Assembly (NCBI RefSeq): GCF_028867965.1
Contig: NZ_JAPQNT010000001.1
Span: forward strand, 558,001-622,000
Length of the DNA stretch: 64,000 nt
Reading direction: 5' to 3'
Source: Flavobacterium sp. SUN046
GTDB lineage: Bacteria > Bacteroidota > Bacteroidia > Flavobacteriales > Flavobacteriaceae
Part shown: in pieces, positions 9,291-17,923 of the stretch
Layout: the number at the start of each line of letters is the position of its first letter
Numbering within the stretch: the first letter of the stretch is position 1
The notes under the pieces: model-generated
Database searches by the model: none
Seen by the model: only the letters and a program-made list of their open reading frames with translations
Told to the model about the DNA's origin: nothing
Translations under genes and position numbers: made by a program

Positions 9291-10979
9291 TTATTTTACG
9301 TTAAAAATTTGTTCTAATATTTTAATAGTGATTAAATACGTTGGCTTTACTCCTGTTGTTCCTAATCCGCCAGAAGCCAGTGTGCTTCCAGTTTCTAATG
9401 GATTGTCTGAAGCGTAATAAGCATAACGAACTTTCACATTCGGATTAATACTTTTTCTAATTTTAGATGCCGATTGAATTGCTTTTTGATAATAAGCACC
9501 TTCCATTTCAAGACCAATTACGCCCCAAGTTGATTCGTGGAAAAATTTCAATAAATCTTTATTCTGTAGTGATGTTCCTAAAACGGTTATCATTGGACCG
9601 GCAAAAACCGGAATTCCGTTGCCTTGTAACATTTCGGCTGTAAGCTCGTTTTCAAAGAAATAATTGTCAGCTGTTCCTTCATTAATATGTGCATTCGGAA
9701 TCATGATATCGCCTTTTCCGCCTTCTAAAATTCCTGCTTTTCCCATTATAGAAACCGATTCTACATTAAGTAAAATCTTTTCTTTTCCTGATTTGTATGG
9801 TTTCAATAATTCGTCAATGGTTTCATAAGCTTGCTCACCAAAAGCATAATCCATTACAATAATAACTGGGTTTTCTTTACCAATTTTAGCATTTGGAAAC
9901 GCTGATTTTACCCAATTAATTTTGGCTGTATCAAATATTTGAACATCAATATTAGTTCCTGATTGATCTGGAAGCGAAATCATTCCGTGTTGCAAGGCAA
10001 ATGCTTCTACTTTATCACGAACATCATGCGCACCTTGACGACTCAATTCTTCAAAAATATCAAAATCTGATTTTCCTTTGAATTTTGAACCCAAAACATG
10101 TGTTGCAAAAATCGAATTCATTACCGAGTGCATGTTCGCACTAATAACATGAATTGGTCTTGTAAGTAAATTGTTCTGTTTAAGTACTTCTTTAATGTTG
10201 GTTGCCCAAATTTCACCATGAATGTGGTGCCCAAGTCGTTCTCTTAGAATTGGCGAAAAGGTAATTGTTCGTTTGTTGTTATCGATAACTTCTTCAATGG
10301 CTAATTTTCCTAACCAATAAATTACGTGTAAAAAACGGTCCGGTTTTTCTTTAGTTCCAAACGAATCATAAATATCTAAAACCTCAACAAACGTTCTTCC
10401 TAACACATTTGCTGCGTGCGAAATTGCTTTCTCTTTTTCAATTTGTGTAAGCTTTTTTGTTTGTAAAGCTGCTTGTTCTAATTTTTGCCAATCGCGAGAA
10501 ATTTTGCCTTCTTCGTCGATTAAAACTCTGTCTTTTATTTTGTGCGATTCGATGAAAATAAAAGTCAAATGCGTTAAAATATCGTAAATATCTGAACGAC
10601 CACGAGTAATTTCAACGTTCATTTGTTCTTCATCAATTCGGTAGCAATTTCTTCTACGTTTTGGTGGAACAATAGCTTGAAAATGTGATTTAGAATAGCC
10701 TTCATCAGACGTTAAATTGATGTATCGGCACTCTTCAATTCCGGTTGGAAGTCGCTCTATTACATACAATAAACCGCTTAATTCAACTTTTTCTTCGGCA
10801 ATACTGCCGTAAATTTCTGGTCGAAGCTCTAATAATGCTTCTCTTAAAGTTTCTCCTGAAACACCCATTGGTTTATAGAAACCTCTGTTAAATAAATGCC
10901 TCATGGTAATGTACAATCGTTCGATAGCAGCCGACGATTCTTGCGCTCGAGAACGCGAAATGTTTTTAATTTCTTTCAT
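9291..10979 (-). CDS. Conserved hypothetical protein (DUF6909-like) with nucleosidase-like C-terminus
   Basis: The 562-residue soluble protein has no signal peptide. I associate it with a flavobacterial family of unknown function (DUF6909, from memory). The N-terminal half is helical and charged. The C-terminal half contains GLEMEGAYYQ at about 489-498 and ASDNPL at 523-528. These resemble the MEG and S-D motifs of purine-nucleoside phosphorylases and nucleosidases, which suggests a base- or nucleotide-handling enzyme. That is inference only. It is 9 bases upstream of the Wzz-like gene on the same strand, though its function may be unrelated to polysaccharide. Confidence 0.7.
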   Translation of the reverse strand: MKEIKNISRSRAQESSAAIERLYITMRHLFNRGFYKPMGVSGETLREALLELRPEIYGSIAEEKVELSGLLYVIERLPTGIEECRYINLTSDEGYSKSHFQAIVPPKRRRNCYRIDEEQMNVEITRGRSDIYDILTHLTFIFIESHKIKDRVLIDEEGKISRDWQKLEQAALQTKKLTQIEKEKAISHAANVLGRTFVEVLDIYDSFGTKEKPDRFLHVIYWLGKLAIEEVIDNNKRTITFSPILRERLGHHIHGEIWATNIKEVLKQNNLLTRPIHVISANMHSVMNSIFATHVLGSKFKGKSDFDIFEELSRQGAHDVRDKVEAFALQHGMISLPDQSGTNIDVQIFDTAKINWVKSAFPNAKIGKENPVIIVMDYAFGEQAYETIDELLKPYKSGKEKILLNVESVSIMGKAGILEGGKGDIMIPNAHINEGTADNYFFENELTAEMLQGNGIPVFAGPMITVLGTSLQNKDLLKFFHESTWGVIGLEMEGAYYQKAIQSASKIRKSINPNVKVRYAYYASDNPLETGSTLASGGLGTTGVKPTYLITIKILEQIFNVK

Positions 10980-11110
10980 CTGTTTTTGTTATTTCTTTTT
11001 CATTTGTCAGATGTAATTTGCTCAAGAACTTTAGTCCTAAAGTCAAATTACTTACTGGCTCATTACATTAAATTTTGTTTACTAACCTGCAAAGATAGGT
11101 TTTTTATAAT

Positions 11111-11989
11111 TTAGTTGGTTAGGATAAGGTTAATTGCTGGCTCATTCACCATTTTTTTAATTGGTAAATTGTCTTTGTCAAGCTGAATTTCTTTATTCCA
11201 TTTTCCGCCTGAGAAAGTGAAAATAAAATCTCTTTCTACAAAATTATATAACATTAACGGATGGTACGTTTTCTTGATAGAAGTAACATTATTATTAAAA
11301 TTCGTAATCGTTTCTTCGGTTTTGTTTTTTTCGATAATTAACTTTTCAAATCCAACGAAAATTCCTTTTTTGGGCATTTTTAAATTCAAATCAACAAGGT
11401 TATAAAAATTTTTGACAACACCTTTTTTGACTGTTACTACAAAATCTTTACTCAATAATTCCTCAGCAGGAAATCCATCGGTGCCTACTTTATAAAAGTG
11501 AATTTTTACTGTTGCATTTTCTATTTTACTATCGGTTTCGATGGCTACTTGTTTTATATAGCGTGTCGATTTGTATTTGGCTAAATAAGGGAAAAATTTT
11601 ACGTCAATTCTTGGTCCGTTATCAAATGCTTGGTAAATAGCATTTTTGGTCTTGCCGATTTCAATGATTTTAGTTTCAAATCGTTTGGCAATTACTACTT
11701 CATCCAATTGATAAGCAGTTGGTTTTAAAATAACTACAGAGGCATTTGAAGCTTTAACGATTTTTTTTTCAAATCCTAAAGCCGAAAAAATCAATGTTTT
11801 GTTGGAAGTTGTATTAATTGAAAATTCGCCATTTTCTTCAGAACTTGATCCAATATTTTCGTTTTGAACCCAAATATTCACATACGAAATTGGTTTTCCT
11901 GAAATACTGTCTTTAATTACTCCTTTAATTTGCGCATAAACGCTAAAATTGAATAAAATAAGTAAAATCAAAAGTCTTTTTTCTTGCAT
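11111..11989 (-). CDS. Secreted CarboxypepD_reg-like domain protein
   Basis: The 292-residue protein has a signal peptide ending near SVYAQ (residue 19). Residues about 20-95 form a carboxypeptidase-regulatory-like beta-sandwich (GVIKDSISGKPISYVNIWV, with later GEFSI), as found at the N-termini of many Bacteroidetes outer-membrane proteins. The remainder (about 100-292) has no domain I can name. It is not followed by a TonB receptor, so it is probably a free periplasmic or surface protein. It starts 17 bases after the GH3 gene on the same strand and may share its transcript. Confidence 0.8.
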   Translation of the reverse strand: MQEKRLLILLILFNFSVYAQIKGVIKDSISGKPISYVNIWVQNENIGSSSEENGEFSINTTSNKTLIFSALGFEKKIVKASNASVVILKPTAYQLDEVVIAKRFETKIIEIGKTKNAIYQAFDNGPRIDVKFFPYLAKYKSTRYIKQVAIETDSKIENATVKIHFYKVGTDGFPAEELLSKDFVVTVKKGVVKNFYNLVDLNLKMPKKGIFVGFEKLIIEKNKTEETITNFNNNVTSIKKTYHPLMLYNFVERDFIFTFSGGKWNKEIQLDKDNLPIKKMVNEPAINLILTN

Positions 11990-12006
11990 CTTTTTTCTAT
12001 TTTCTT

Positions 12007-13485
12007 TTAAAGCTTATCGGCTATAGTTCTATCGTTTGACAATCTTGGCAATTTATTTTGACCACCCAATTTTCCTATAGATTTCATGTATTCTTGAAAA
12101 CCGTTTTTCGAAACTTTAGTAATAATTAAAGTTCGCAGTACTTTTCCAACAATCAAATCGTCGTAATACATATTCTGTTGGCGCATAGCATTGTCGATAG
12201 CTAACGCAAATTCGTCTAAATTATTGGGTTCGTTTTCAAACTCGATAAACCATTCGTGATATGGCAATCCAATTTGTGGCGCAATTTGTGGCGCAACTGT
12301 AAATTCGTTTACACGAACGTTAGTATTTTTCATTGCTTTTTGCAACGCACTTTCAACTTCTTTGCCAATTACATGTTCACCAAAAGCCGAAATGTAATGT
12401 TTGATTCGTCCAGAAACGATTACGCGATACGGTTTCAAACTTGTAAATTGAACTGTATCGCCAATATTATAAGCCCAAAGTCCGGCATTTGTTGAAATTA
12501 TTAGAACGTAATTTACATTCAATTCAACTTCACCAATTGTATAACGTTTGGGTTTTTCGGTAAAAAATTCTTCTGATTTTACAAATTCGTAGAAAATTCC
12601 AGAATTCAAAAGCAATAACATTCCTTTCTCTTTTTGAGAATCTTGGTAAGCAAAAAATCCTTCGGAAGCTGGAAATAATTCAATTGCATCGACTTTTCGT
12701 CCGATTAAATTTTCAAATTTTGCGCGATATGGTTCATAATTTACGCCGCCATAAATGAACAAATTGAAGTTTTTGAAGATTTCTCCAACTGGCTTTACGC
12801 CTTTTTGATGCAATTTTTCAAAATACATTTGCACCCAAGACGGAATTCCAGAAATCACCGCCATATCTTCGTTAATGGTTTCTTCAACAATGGCATCGAC
12901 TTTAGTTTCCCAATCGTCAATGCAATTGGTTTCCCAACTTGGCATTCGGTTTTTTTGTAAATATTTAGGAACAAAATGCGCTACAATTCCAGAAAGGCGT
13001 CCGAGTTTGATGCCGTTTTTTTCTTCAAGAATCGGACTTCCTTGCAGGAAAATCATTTTTCCGTCAACAAAATCGGCTTTTCCTGTTTCGTGAATGTAAT
13101 TCAGAATTGCATTTCGAGCTGCTTCAATATGAAAAGGCATCGATTCTTTAGTAAGTGGAATGTATTTCGCGCCAGAAGTAGTTCCAGAAGTTTTGGCAAA
13201 ATAGATGGGTTTTCCGCTCCAAAGTATGTTTTCTTCGCCTTTTACAACTTTATCAACATACAATTTTAGTGCTTCATAATCTCGAATCGGAACTTGATTG
13301 GCAAAATCTTGAACTGTTTTAATATTTTCAAAATTATGGTCTTTTCCAAACTGAGTTCTTTCCGCTTGACGGATTAAATCATTAAAAACTTTTTGTTGCG
13401 TTTCAACAGGTTTTGATGCCCATTTTTGAGTTTTATTATGAATAATTTTTGCAAATATTTTGGCTGCAATTGATTTTATTGACAT
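12007..13485 (-). CDS. GH3 family acyl-adenylate/amidosynthetase-like protein
   Basis: The protein belongs to the GH3 auxin-responsive promoter family, ANL-type enzymes that adenylate a carboxylate and conjugate it to an amine. Visible motifs are the ATP-binding AKTSGTTSGAKYIPLT near residue 95, FPASEGFFAYQ and the Y-N-I-G-D segment. The bacterial substrate is unknown. I chose the ATG at 13485 (492 residues, MSIKSIAAKIF) because the longer reading frame to 13527 begins inside a repeat-like intergenic sequence and adds non-family residues. It lies between the envelope protein gene at 13536 and the secreted protein at 11111, all leftward. Confidence 0.88.
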   Translation of the reverse strand: MSIKSIAAKIFAKIIHNKTQKWASKPVETQQKVFNDLIRQAERTQFGKDHNFENIKTVQDFANQVPIRDYEALKLYVDKVVKGEENILWSGKPIYFAKTSGTTSGAKYIPLTKESMPFHIEAARNAILNYIHETGKADFVDGKMIFLQGSPILEEKNGIKLGRLSGIVAHFVPKYLQKNRMPSWETNCIDDWETKVDAIVEETINEDMAVISGIPSWVQMYFEKLHQKGVKPVGEIFKNFNLFIYGGVNYEPYRAKFENLIGRKVDAIELFPASEGFFAYQDSQKEKGMLLLLNSGIFYEFVKSEEFFTEKPKRYTIGEVELNVNYVLIISTNAGLWAYNIGDTVQFTSLKPYRVIVSGRIKHYISAFGEHVIGKEVESALQKAMKNTNVRVNEFTVAPQIAPQIGLPYHEWFIEFENEPNNLDEFALAIDNAMRQQNMYYDDLIVGKVLRTLIITKVSKNGFQEYMKSIGKLGGQNKLPRLSNDRTIADKL

Positions 13486-13502
13486 ATTTAAAAGGTGGTG
13501 AT

Positions 13503-13531
13503 TTTGCCACAAAGAACTAAGTCGCAAAGTT
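13503..13531. repeat. Short intergenic repeat-like sequence
   Basis: TTGCCACAAAGAACTAAGTC followed by GCAAAG has the form of a short dispersed sequence often seen between flavobacterial genes. Only one copy is seen in the window, so the call rests on memory. Confidence 0.3.
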
Positions 13532-13535
13532 TTTT

Positions 13536-14039
13536 CTATTTTCTTTTCTCTATTTTCTTTTTATCTTTACTCTTTTCTTCCTCTTCGGAAACTTGTTTTC
13601 TAAGTTTCAATTCCGATTCTGTTGCGGTTAATTGCAAATCGGGTAAAGTATCCACCGAAATAGCTAAAATGGAATCTTTATTTACTTTAGCATATTCTAA
13701 ATTTCCGTTCAAGACTTTTTTAATAGATTCTAAATAAGCTTCGTTTTTCTTAATTGCAAACTCTAATGAATCTGATTTTATTGCCAATTCTGTAGCGTCT
13801 TTCTTAAGTTTAGACGAAGTATACCCGGGAATATATTCTCTTAAAGGTGTGAATGCAATAATAAAAGTTGTCACTGTAATGATTAAAATTGCTCCAATTG
13901 TAGCGACTACAAAAACATTCATTAAAGTAAGTTTTAAAGAAAATAATTCTTCAAAAGTCTCCTCATTCAAAATAACCAATCGGTTTTTAGTGAACAATTT
14001 TTTCTTTAACAACTGCTTTTTGAGGCGTTTCTCAGACAT
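13536..14039 (-). CDS. Single-pass envelope protein resembling the N-terminus of M23 peptidases
   Basis: The 167-residue protein has a basic N-terminus, a conserved-looking FTKNRLVILNEETFEE segment, one membrane helix at about 41-63, then IIAFTPLREYIPGYTS and a coiled-coil, lysine/glutamate-rich tail. In Bacteroidetes this N-terminal arrangement is typical of membrane-anchored M23 (LytM) metallopeptidases, but here no peptidase domain follows and no zinc motif is present. It may be a natural short relative with a scaffold or regulatory role in cell-wall work, or a truncated gene. It faces tatA divergently. Confidence 0.7.
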   Translation of the reverse strand: MSEKRLKKQLLKKKLFTKNRLVILNEETFEELFSLKLTLMNVFVVATIGAILIITVTTFIIAFTPLREYIPGYTSSKLKKDATELAIKSDSLEFAIKKNEAYLESIKKVLNGNLEYAKVNKDSILAISVDTLPDLQLTATESELKLRKQVSEEEEKSKDKKKIEKRK

Positions 14040-14154
14040 GTTTATTTATTATCATACAAATATAGAAAATTTGTGGTGTATTGATTGTGAAAACATTTAA
14101 CGAACTTTAACTAGAAATATTTTAGTTAATTTAGAATCAATTCTTTTTTCTTTA

Positions 14155-14162
14155 TACCTTTG
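14155..14162 (+). promoter_or_regulatory. TAnnTTTG promoter box of tatA
   Basis: TACCTTTG matches the -7 element of Bacteroidetes sigma-A promoters (TAnnTTTG), 48 bases before the tatA ATG. No convincing -33 TTTG was found at the usual spacing. Confidence 0.5.
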
Positions 14163-14210
14163 TACTACAATTTTTTATTAAAATCAGCGAAAGCTTAAAA
14201 TTTATATATC

Positions 14211-14390
14211 ATGGGAAGAATGGGACCAACGGAATGGATACTAATATTGGCTGTAATTTTATTAATGTTTGGAGGTAAAAAAATTCCAGAATTAATGAAA
14301 GGTTTAGGAAATGGTATCAATGAATTCAAAAAAGCATCAAAAGGCGAAGACCAACCTGCTGATTCTAAAAAAGAAGAAGAAACTAAATAA
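14211..14390 (+). CDS. tatA: Twin-arginine translocase subunit TatA
   Basis: A 59-residue protein starting [15 protein letters not shown]. It has one N-terminal membrane helix, the [23 protein letters not shown] hinge and amphipathic helix typical of TatA/E (positions about 20-42), and a charged tail. TatA forms the pore of the Tat system that exports folded proteins across the inner membrane. tatC is not in this window. It is the only rightward gene in the first 19 kb, with its own TAnnTTTG box upstream and a strong hairpin terminator downstream shared with the convergent tex gene. Confidence 0.95.
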   Translation: MGRMGPTEWILILAVILLMFGGKKIPELMKGLGNGINEFKKASKGEDQPADSKKEEETK

Positions 14391-14413
14391 AGTTTTTTTA
14401 TTTCAATATCTCA

Positions 14414-14454
14414 AAAATCCAAATTCCATTTGTTATGGAATTTGGATTTTTTTT
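14414..14454. terminator. Bidirectional hairpin terminator between tatA and tex
   Basis: A perfect 16-bp stem (AAAATCCAAATTCCAT paired with its complement at 14435-14450) with a 5-base loop, flanked by A-runs on the left and T-runs on the right. It should end transcripts from both convergent genes. Confidence 0.85.
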
Positions 14455-14459
14455 GCTTT

Positions 14460-16583
14460 CTACAACACCATAGTCAACTGAATCCGTTTTCGATCTTCAT
14501 CAACCTCAACCACTTTTACTTGAACGTGTTGGTGTAATTTAACCACTTCATTCACATCAGAAACAAAACCAGCTTTGAGTTGTGAAATATGAACCAAACC
14601 ACTTTCTTTTATTCCGATGTCAACAAAACATCCAAAAGCGGTGATGTTATTGACAATTCCTGGTAAAACCATTCCGGTTCTAACATTTTTTATTGTGGTT
14701 ACTGTTGGGTCAAATTCGAAGATTTTAGCCGATTTTCTCGGATCTAATCCTGGTTTTTCTAATTCTTTTATGATATCTTTTAATCCTAAAATTCCAATTT
14801 CTGGTGTGATATAATTTTCTAATTTTATTTGAGAAATCTTTTCTTTATTCGCAATTAGATCATTGGTTTTTAATCCTAAATCTTTTGCCATTTTTTCAAC
14901 GATTGGATAGGCTTCTGGATGCACTGCCGAATTATCCAACGGATTTTTCCCGTCTTTAATTCTGATAAATGCAACGCCTTGCTGAAATGCTTTTTCGCCT
15001 AAACGTGGTACTTTTTTAAGCTGTTTTCTATCTTCAAATGCTCCGTTTTCAGTTCGATATTGCACAATATTTTCGGCTAACTTCTCGCCTATTCCACTCA
15101 CATAACTCAACAAATGTTTACTCGCTGTGTTGATGTTTACTCCAACCGAATTCACACAACGAATTACTGTCGAATCCAATTCTTCTTTCAATTTTGTTTG
15201 GTCAACATCGTGTTGGTATTGCCCAACACCAATCGATTTTGGATCGATTTTCACTAATTCTGCTAATGGATCTGAAAGTCGCCTTCCTATAGAAACCGAA
15301 CCACGAACCGTAACATCATATTTTGGAAATTCTTCACGTGCAATTTTACTTGCAGAATAAACTGATGCGCCAGCTTCTGAAACTATAAAAACCTGAACTG
15401 GTTTATCAAAAGCAATTTTCTTTATAAAGAATTCGGTTTCGCGACTTGCGGTTCCGTTTCCAATAGAAATTGCTTCAATGTTGTAAGCATTTACTATCGA
15501 ACGGATTTTTTTCATCGCCATGGCACTTTCATTTTGTGGCTGGTGTGGATAAATAGTTTCGTTGTACAATAAATCTCCTTTTTCATCCAAACAAACAATT
15601 TTGCAACCGCTTCTAAATCCTGGATCGATTGCTAAAATTCGTTTTTCGCCTAATGGTGGCGCCAATAAAAGTTGTCCTAAATTATTTGCAAAAACATCGA
15701 TGGCGGTTTTGTCGGCTTTGGCTTTAAATTCTTGTAAGGTTTCGTTCGAAATTGCTGGTTCTAACAAGCGTCTGTAACTGTCTTTTATGGCTAATTCTAT
15801 GTGTTCTGTTGTATCGTTGTTTGATTTTATAATTTCATTTTCGATAAAATCAATGGCTTCTTCATTTTCAATGTCAACATTTAGTTTGATAAATCCTTCA
15901 TTTTCGGCACGCAACATTGCCAATAATCGGTGCGATGGCGCTTTCGAAATTGGTTCTGCCCAATCAAAATATTGTTTGAATTTCTGTGCGTCGTCTTCGT
16001 CTTGTTTTTTCTTTACAACTTTGGTAGAAACGATCGCTTTTCGTTGAAAAAGTCTTCTAAGGTTTTTACGAATAAAAATATTTTCGTTAATCCATTCGGC
16101 GATAATATCTCGTGCGCCTTGCAACGCTTCGTCTTCATTTTTGACTTTATCGTTTATATATTGTGTTGAAATAAAATCGACATCTTCATTTTTTTGACTA
16201 AAAATTATTTTTGCCAAAGGTTCCAAACCGTTTTCGCGCGCTACATCGGCACGGGTTTTTTTCTTCTTTTTATAAGGCAAATACAAATCTTCAATTTCTT
16301 GTAAATCGAATGAATTCGCTATTTTCGATTTTAATTCTGGTGAAAGTTGACCTTGCTCTTCAATGGTTTTTAAAATAGATTCTTTTCGTTTTACTATTTC
16401 ATCATATTGTTTTGAAAGTTTGGCAATATTTTCGATTACAACTTCGTCTAAATTTCCGGTTTGGTCTTTTCTGTAACGCGAAATAAATGGAATGGTGCAA
16501 TCTTCTGAAAGTAATTTTAAAGTAGCTTCAATGTTTTTATCTGAAGTTTGAACTTGGATTTTTATGAAATTTATGTTGGTCAT
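14460..16583 (-). CDS. tex: Tex-family RNA-binding transcription accessory protein
   Basis: The 707-residue protein has the full Tex architecture: helical N-terminal domain with IPFISRYRKDQTGNLDE near residue 33, YqgF/RNase H-like domain with LAIDPGFRSGCK near 322, helix-hairpin-helix motifs (VSGIGEKLAENIV and VPRLGEKAFQQ, about 490-540), and a C-terminal S1 RNA-binding domain (GIVNNITAFGCFVDIG) near 640-705. Tex proteins bind nucleic acids and influence transcription; the precise role is not defined. It ends 6 bases from the shared terminator. Length and domains look intact. Confidence 0.95.
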   Translation of the reverse strand: MTNINFIKIQVQTSDKNIEATLKLLSEDCTIPFISRYRKDQTGNLDEVVIENIAKLSKQYDEIVKRKESILKTIEEQGQLSPELKSKIANSFDLQEIEDLYLPYKKKKKTRADVARENGLEPLAKIIFSQKNEDVDFISTQYINDKVKNEDEALQGARDIIAEWINENIFIRKNLRRLFQRKAIVSTKVVKKKQDEDDAQKFKQYFDWAEPISKAPSHRLLAMLRAENEGFIKLNVDIENEEAIDFIENEIIKSNNDTTEHIELAIKDSYRRLLEPAISNETLQEFKAKADKTAIDVFANNLGQLLLAPPLGEKRILAIDPGFRSGCKIVCLDEKGDLLYNETIYPHQPQNESAMAMKKIRSIVNAYNIEAISIGNGTASRETEFFIKKIAFDKPVQVFIVSEAGASVYSASKIAREEFPKYDVTVRGSVSIGRRLSDPLAELVKIDPKSIGVGQYQHDVDQTKLKEELDSTVIRCVNSVGVNINTASKHLLSYVSGIGEKLAENIVQYRTENGAFEDRKQLKKVPRLGEKAFQQGVAFIRIKDGKNPLDNSAVHPEAYPIVEKMAKDLGLKTNDLIANKEKISQIKLENYITPEIGILGLKDIIKELEKPGLDPRKSAKIFEFDPTVTTIKNVRTGMVLPGIVNNITAFGCFVDIGIKESGLVHISQLKAGFVSDVNEVVKLHQHVQVKVVEVDEDRKRIQLTMVL

Positions 16584-16616
16584 ATTGTGCTGAATTTGGT
16601 TCAGTATCTTTTATTT

Positions 16617-16658
16617 TACAGCAAAGATGCGAAGGTTTTTCGCAAACTTCGCAAGTTT
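16617..16658. repeat. Short intergenic sequence with repeated GCGAAG/CTTCGC words
   Basis: The stretch contains GATGCGAAGG, TTTTTCGCAAACTTCGCAAG and related words in both orientations. It resembles short dispersed repeats seen between flavobacterial genes; function unknown. Confidence 0.3.
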
Positions 16659-17798
16659 TTACACTATAAAATCTAAATAATTTTGTTTGTTAATCACTTC
16701 AAAAGTCGCTTCTTGATAGGCTTTTGCAAAAGCAGTTGGAATTTTTACTTTTCGATTTTCGTTCCATTTGAATTCAAATCCGCTTAGTTTTCCGTTTTCT
16801 TCTTCTAGCCAATCTAATTCTTGTTGGTCGTAAGTGCGCCAAAAATAATTGGTTACTGACTTTTGAGTATAATTTTGATATTTTATTCTTTCAGTTACTA
16901 GATAATTTTCCCATAATTCGCCAACATCATTTCTAGCTTCTAATCGAGTGAAATTATTGATTATGCCGTTGCGAATGCCGTTGTCACAAAAATACCATCG
17001 GCTGGATTTTGTGATTTCTTTTCGCAAATTTCGGCTAAATCCTTCTACTTTTTGCAAAATAAAAACCTTGGTTAACAAGTCTAAATAGTTGGCAACGGTG
17101 TTTTTTGAAATTTGTAAACTGTTTGCCAATTCTTGAACCGAAACTTCTTTTCCGATTTGAAAAGCTATCAATCGCAACAAATCATATATTTTATCGGAAT
17201 GCTTTATGCCTTCAAAAACTAAAATATCTTTCAATAAATAGGAATTGATAATTTCCTTTATATAATTAATTTTGTCATTCCAATCGGGATATTGCTCTAG
17301 TTCTGGATAACTTCCAAAAAGCATTCGCTCTTCTAATTTACTGGTTGTAATTTTATAATTTTCTTGTGTGGAAAATTCCATTTGTGCAAACGGAAATAGA
17401 TAAATTGTGTTTTTTCTTCCTACTAGTGGTTCGCCCAATTTATTTGACAAATCAAAAACCGATGATCCTGTTGCAATAACTTTTATTCCATCAACTGAAT
17501 CAACAATCAATTTCAAAATCAAACCTATATCTGGAATATTTTGAGCTTCATCAATAACTAATAATTTGATGTTGGCTAAAAGTCTATTGTAATTACTAAC
17601 GGATCTTTCTTTTAATAAATTAGCATCTTCAACATCTTCTCCGTTTAATTGTAAATAATCTTCTTTCGGAATAGTGGAAAGGTAATTTTTTATAAAAGCT
17701 GTTTTTCCAACACGTCTTGCGCCTAATAAAATCAGTACTTTATTCGGCAAAACTCTTTTGTTGAATAGTTCTGTTATACCACGATTTACAAAATTCAT
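16659..17798 (-). CDS. AAA ATPase with DUF4143 domain (paralogue 2)
   Basis: The 379-residue protein shares its layout with the gene at 4110-5231: Walker A GARRVGKT at 26-33, Walker B LLVIDEAQ at 79-86, ATGSSVFDLSNKLGEPLVGR, then a winged-helix-like QIGKEVSVQELANSLQISKNTV and the C-terminal YFWRTYDQQELDW with FEFKW. The acidic residue and FKW lysine again suggest a PD-(D/E)xK-like C-terminal fold. The two proteins are clearly homologous but well diverged, so this is not a recent duplication. The upstream region has tandem 32-bp repeats, each with an inner palindrome, likely an operator. Confidence 0.85.
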   Translation of the reverse strand: MNFVNRGITELFNKRVLPNKVLILLGARRVGKTAFIKNYLSTIPKEDYLQLNGEDVEDANLLKERSVSNYNRLLANIKLLVIDEAQNIPDIGLILKLIVDSVDGIKVIATGSSVFDLSNKLGEPLVGRKNTIYLFPFAQMEFSTQENYKITTSKLEERMLFGSYPELEQYPDWNDKINYIKEIINSYLLKDILVFEGIKHSDKIYDLLRLIAFQIGKEVSVQELANSLQISKNTVANYLDLLTKVFILQKVEGFSRNLRKEITKSSRWYFCDNGIRNGIINNFTRLEARNDVGELWENYLVTERIKYQNYTQKSVTNYFWRTYDQQELDWLEEENGKLSGFEFKWNENRKVKIPTAFAKAYQEATFEVINKQNYLDFIV

Positions 17799-17840
17799 AG
17801 CATAGAATTTTAAAATTTATGATACAAATATACTAAAAAA

Positions 17841-17923
17841 ATGTAAATTCAGTCAGTTAGTTGACTAAATTAATGTAAATTCGGTCAGTTGATTGACTGA
17901 ATTAATATAAATTAGGTCATTTA
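17841..17923 (-). promoter_or_regulatory. Tandem 32-bp repeats with palindromic cores upstream of DUF4143 ATPase 2
   Basis: Two 32-bp units (17841-17872 and 17873-17904) start with ATGTAAATTC and contain AGTCA-N6-TGACT and GTCA-N6-TGAC palindromes, with centres at about 17858 and 17890. A third, decayed unit follows at 17905-17923. They lie directly upstream of the ATPase start and look like operator sites. Confidence 0.55.
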
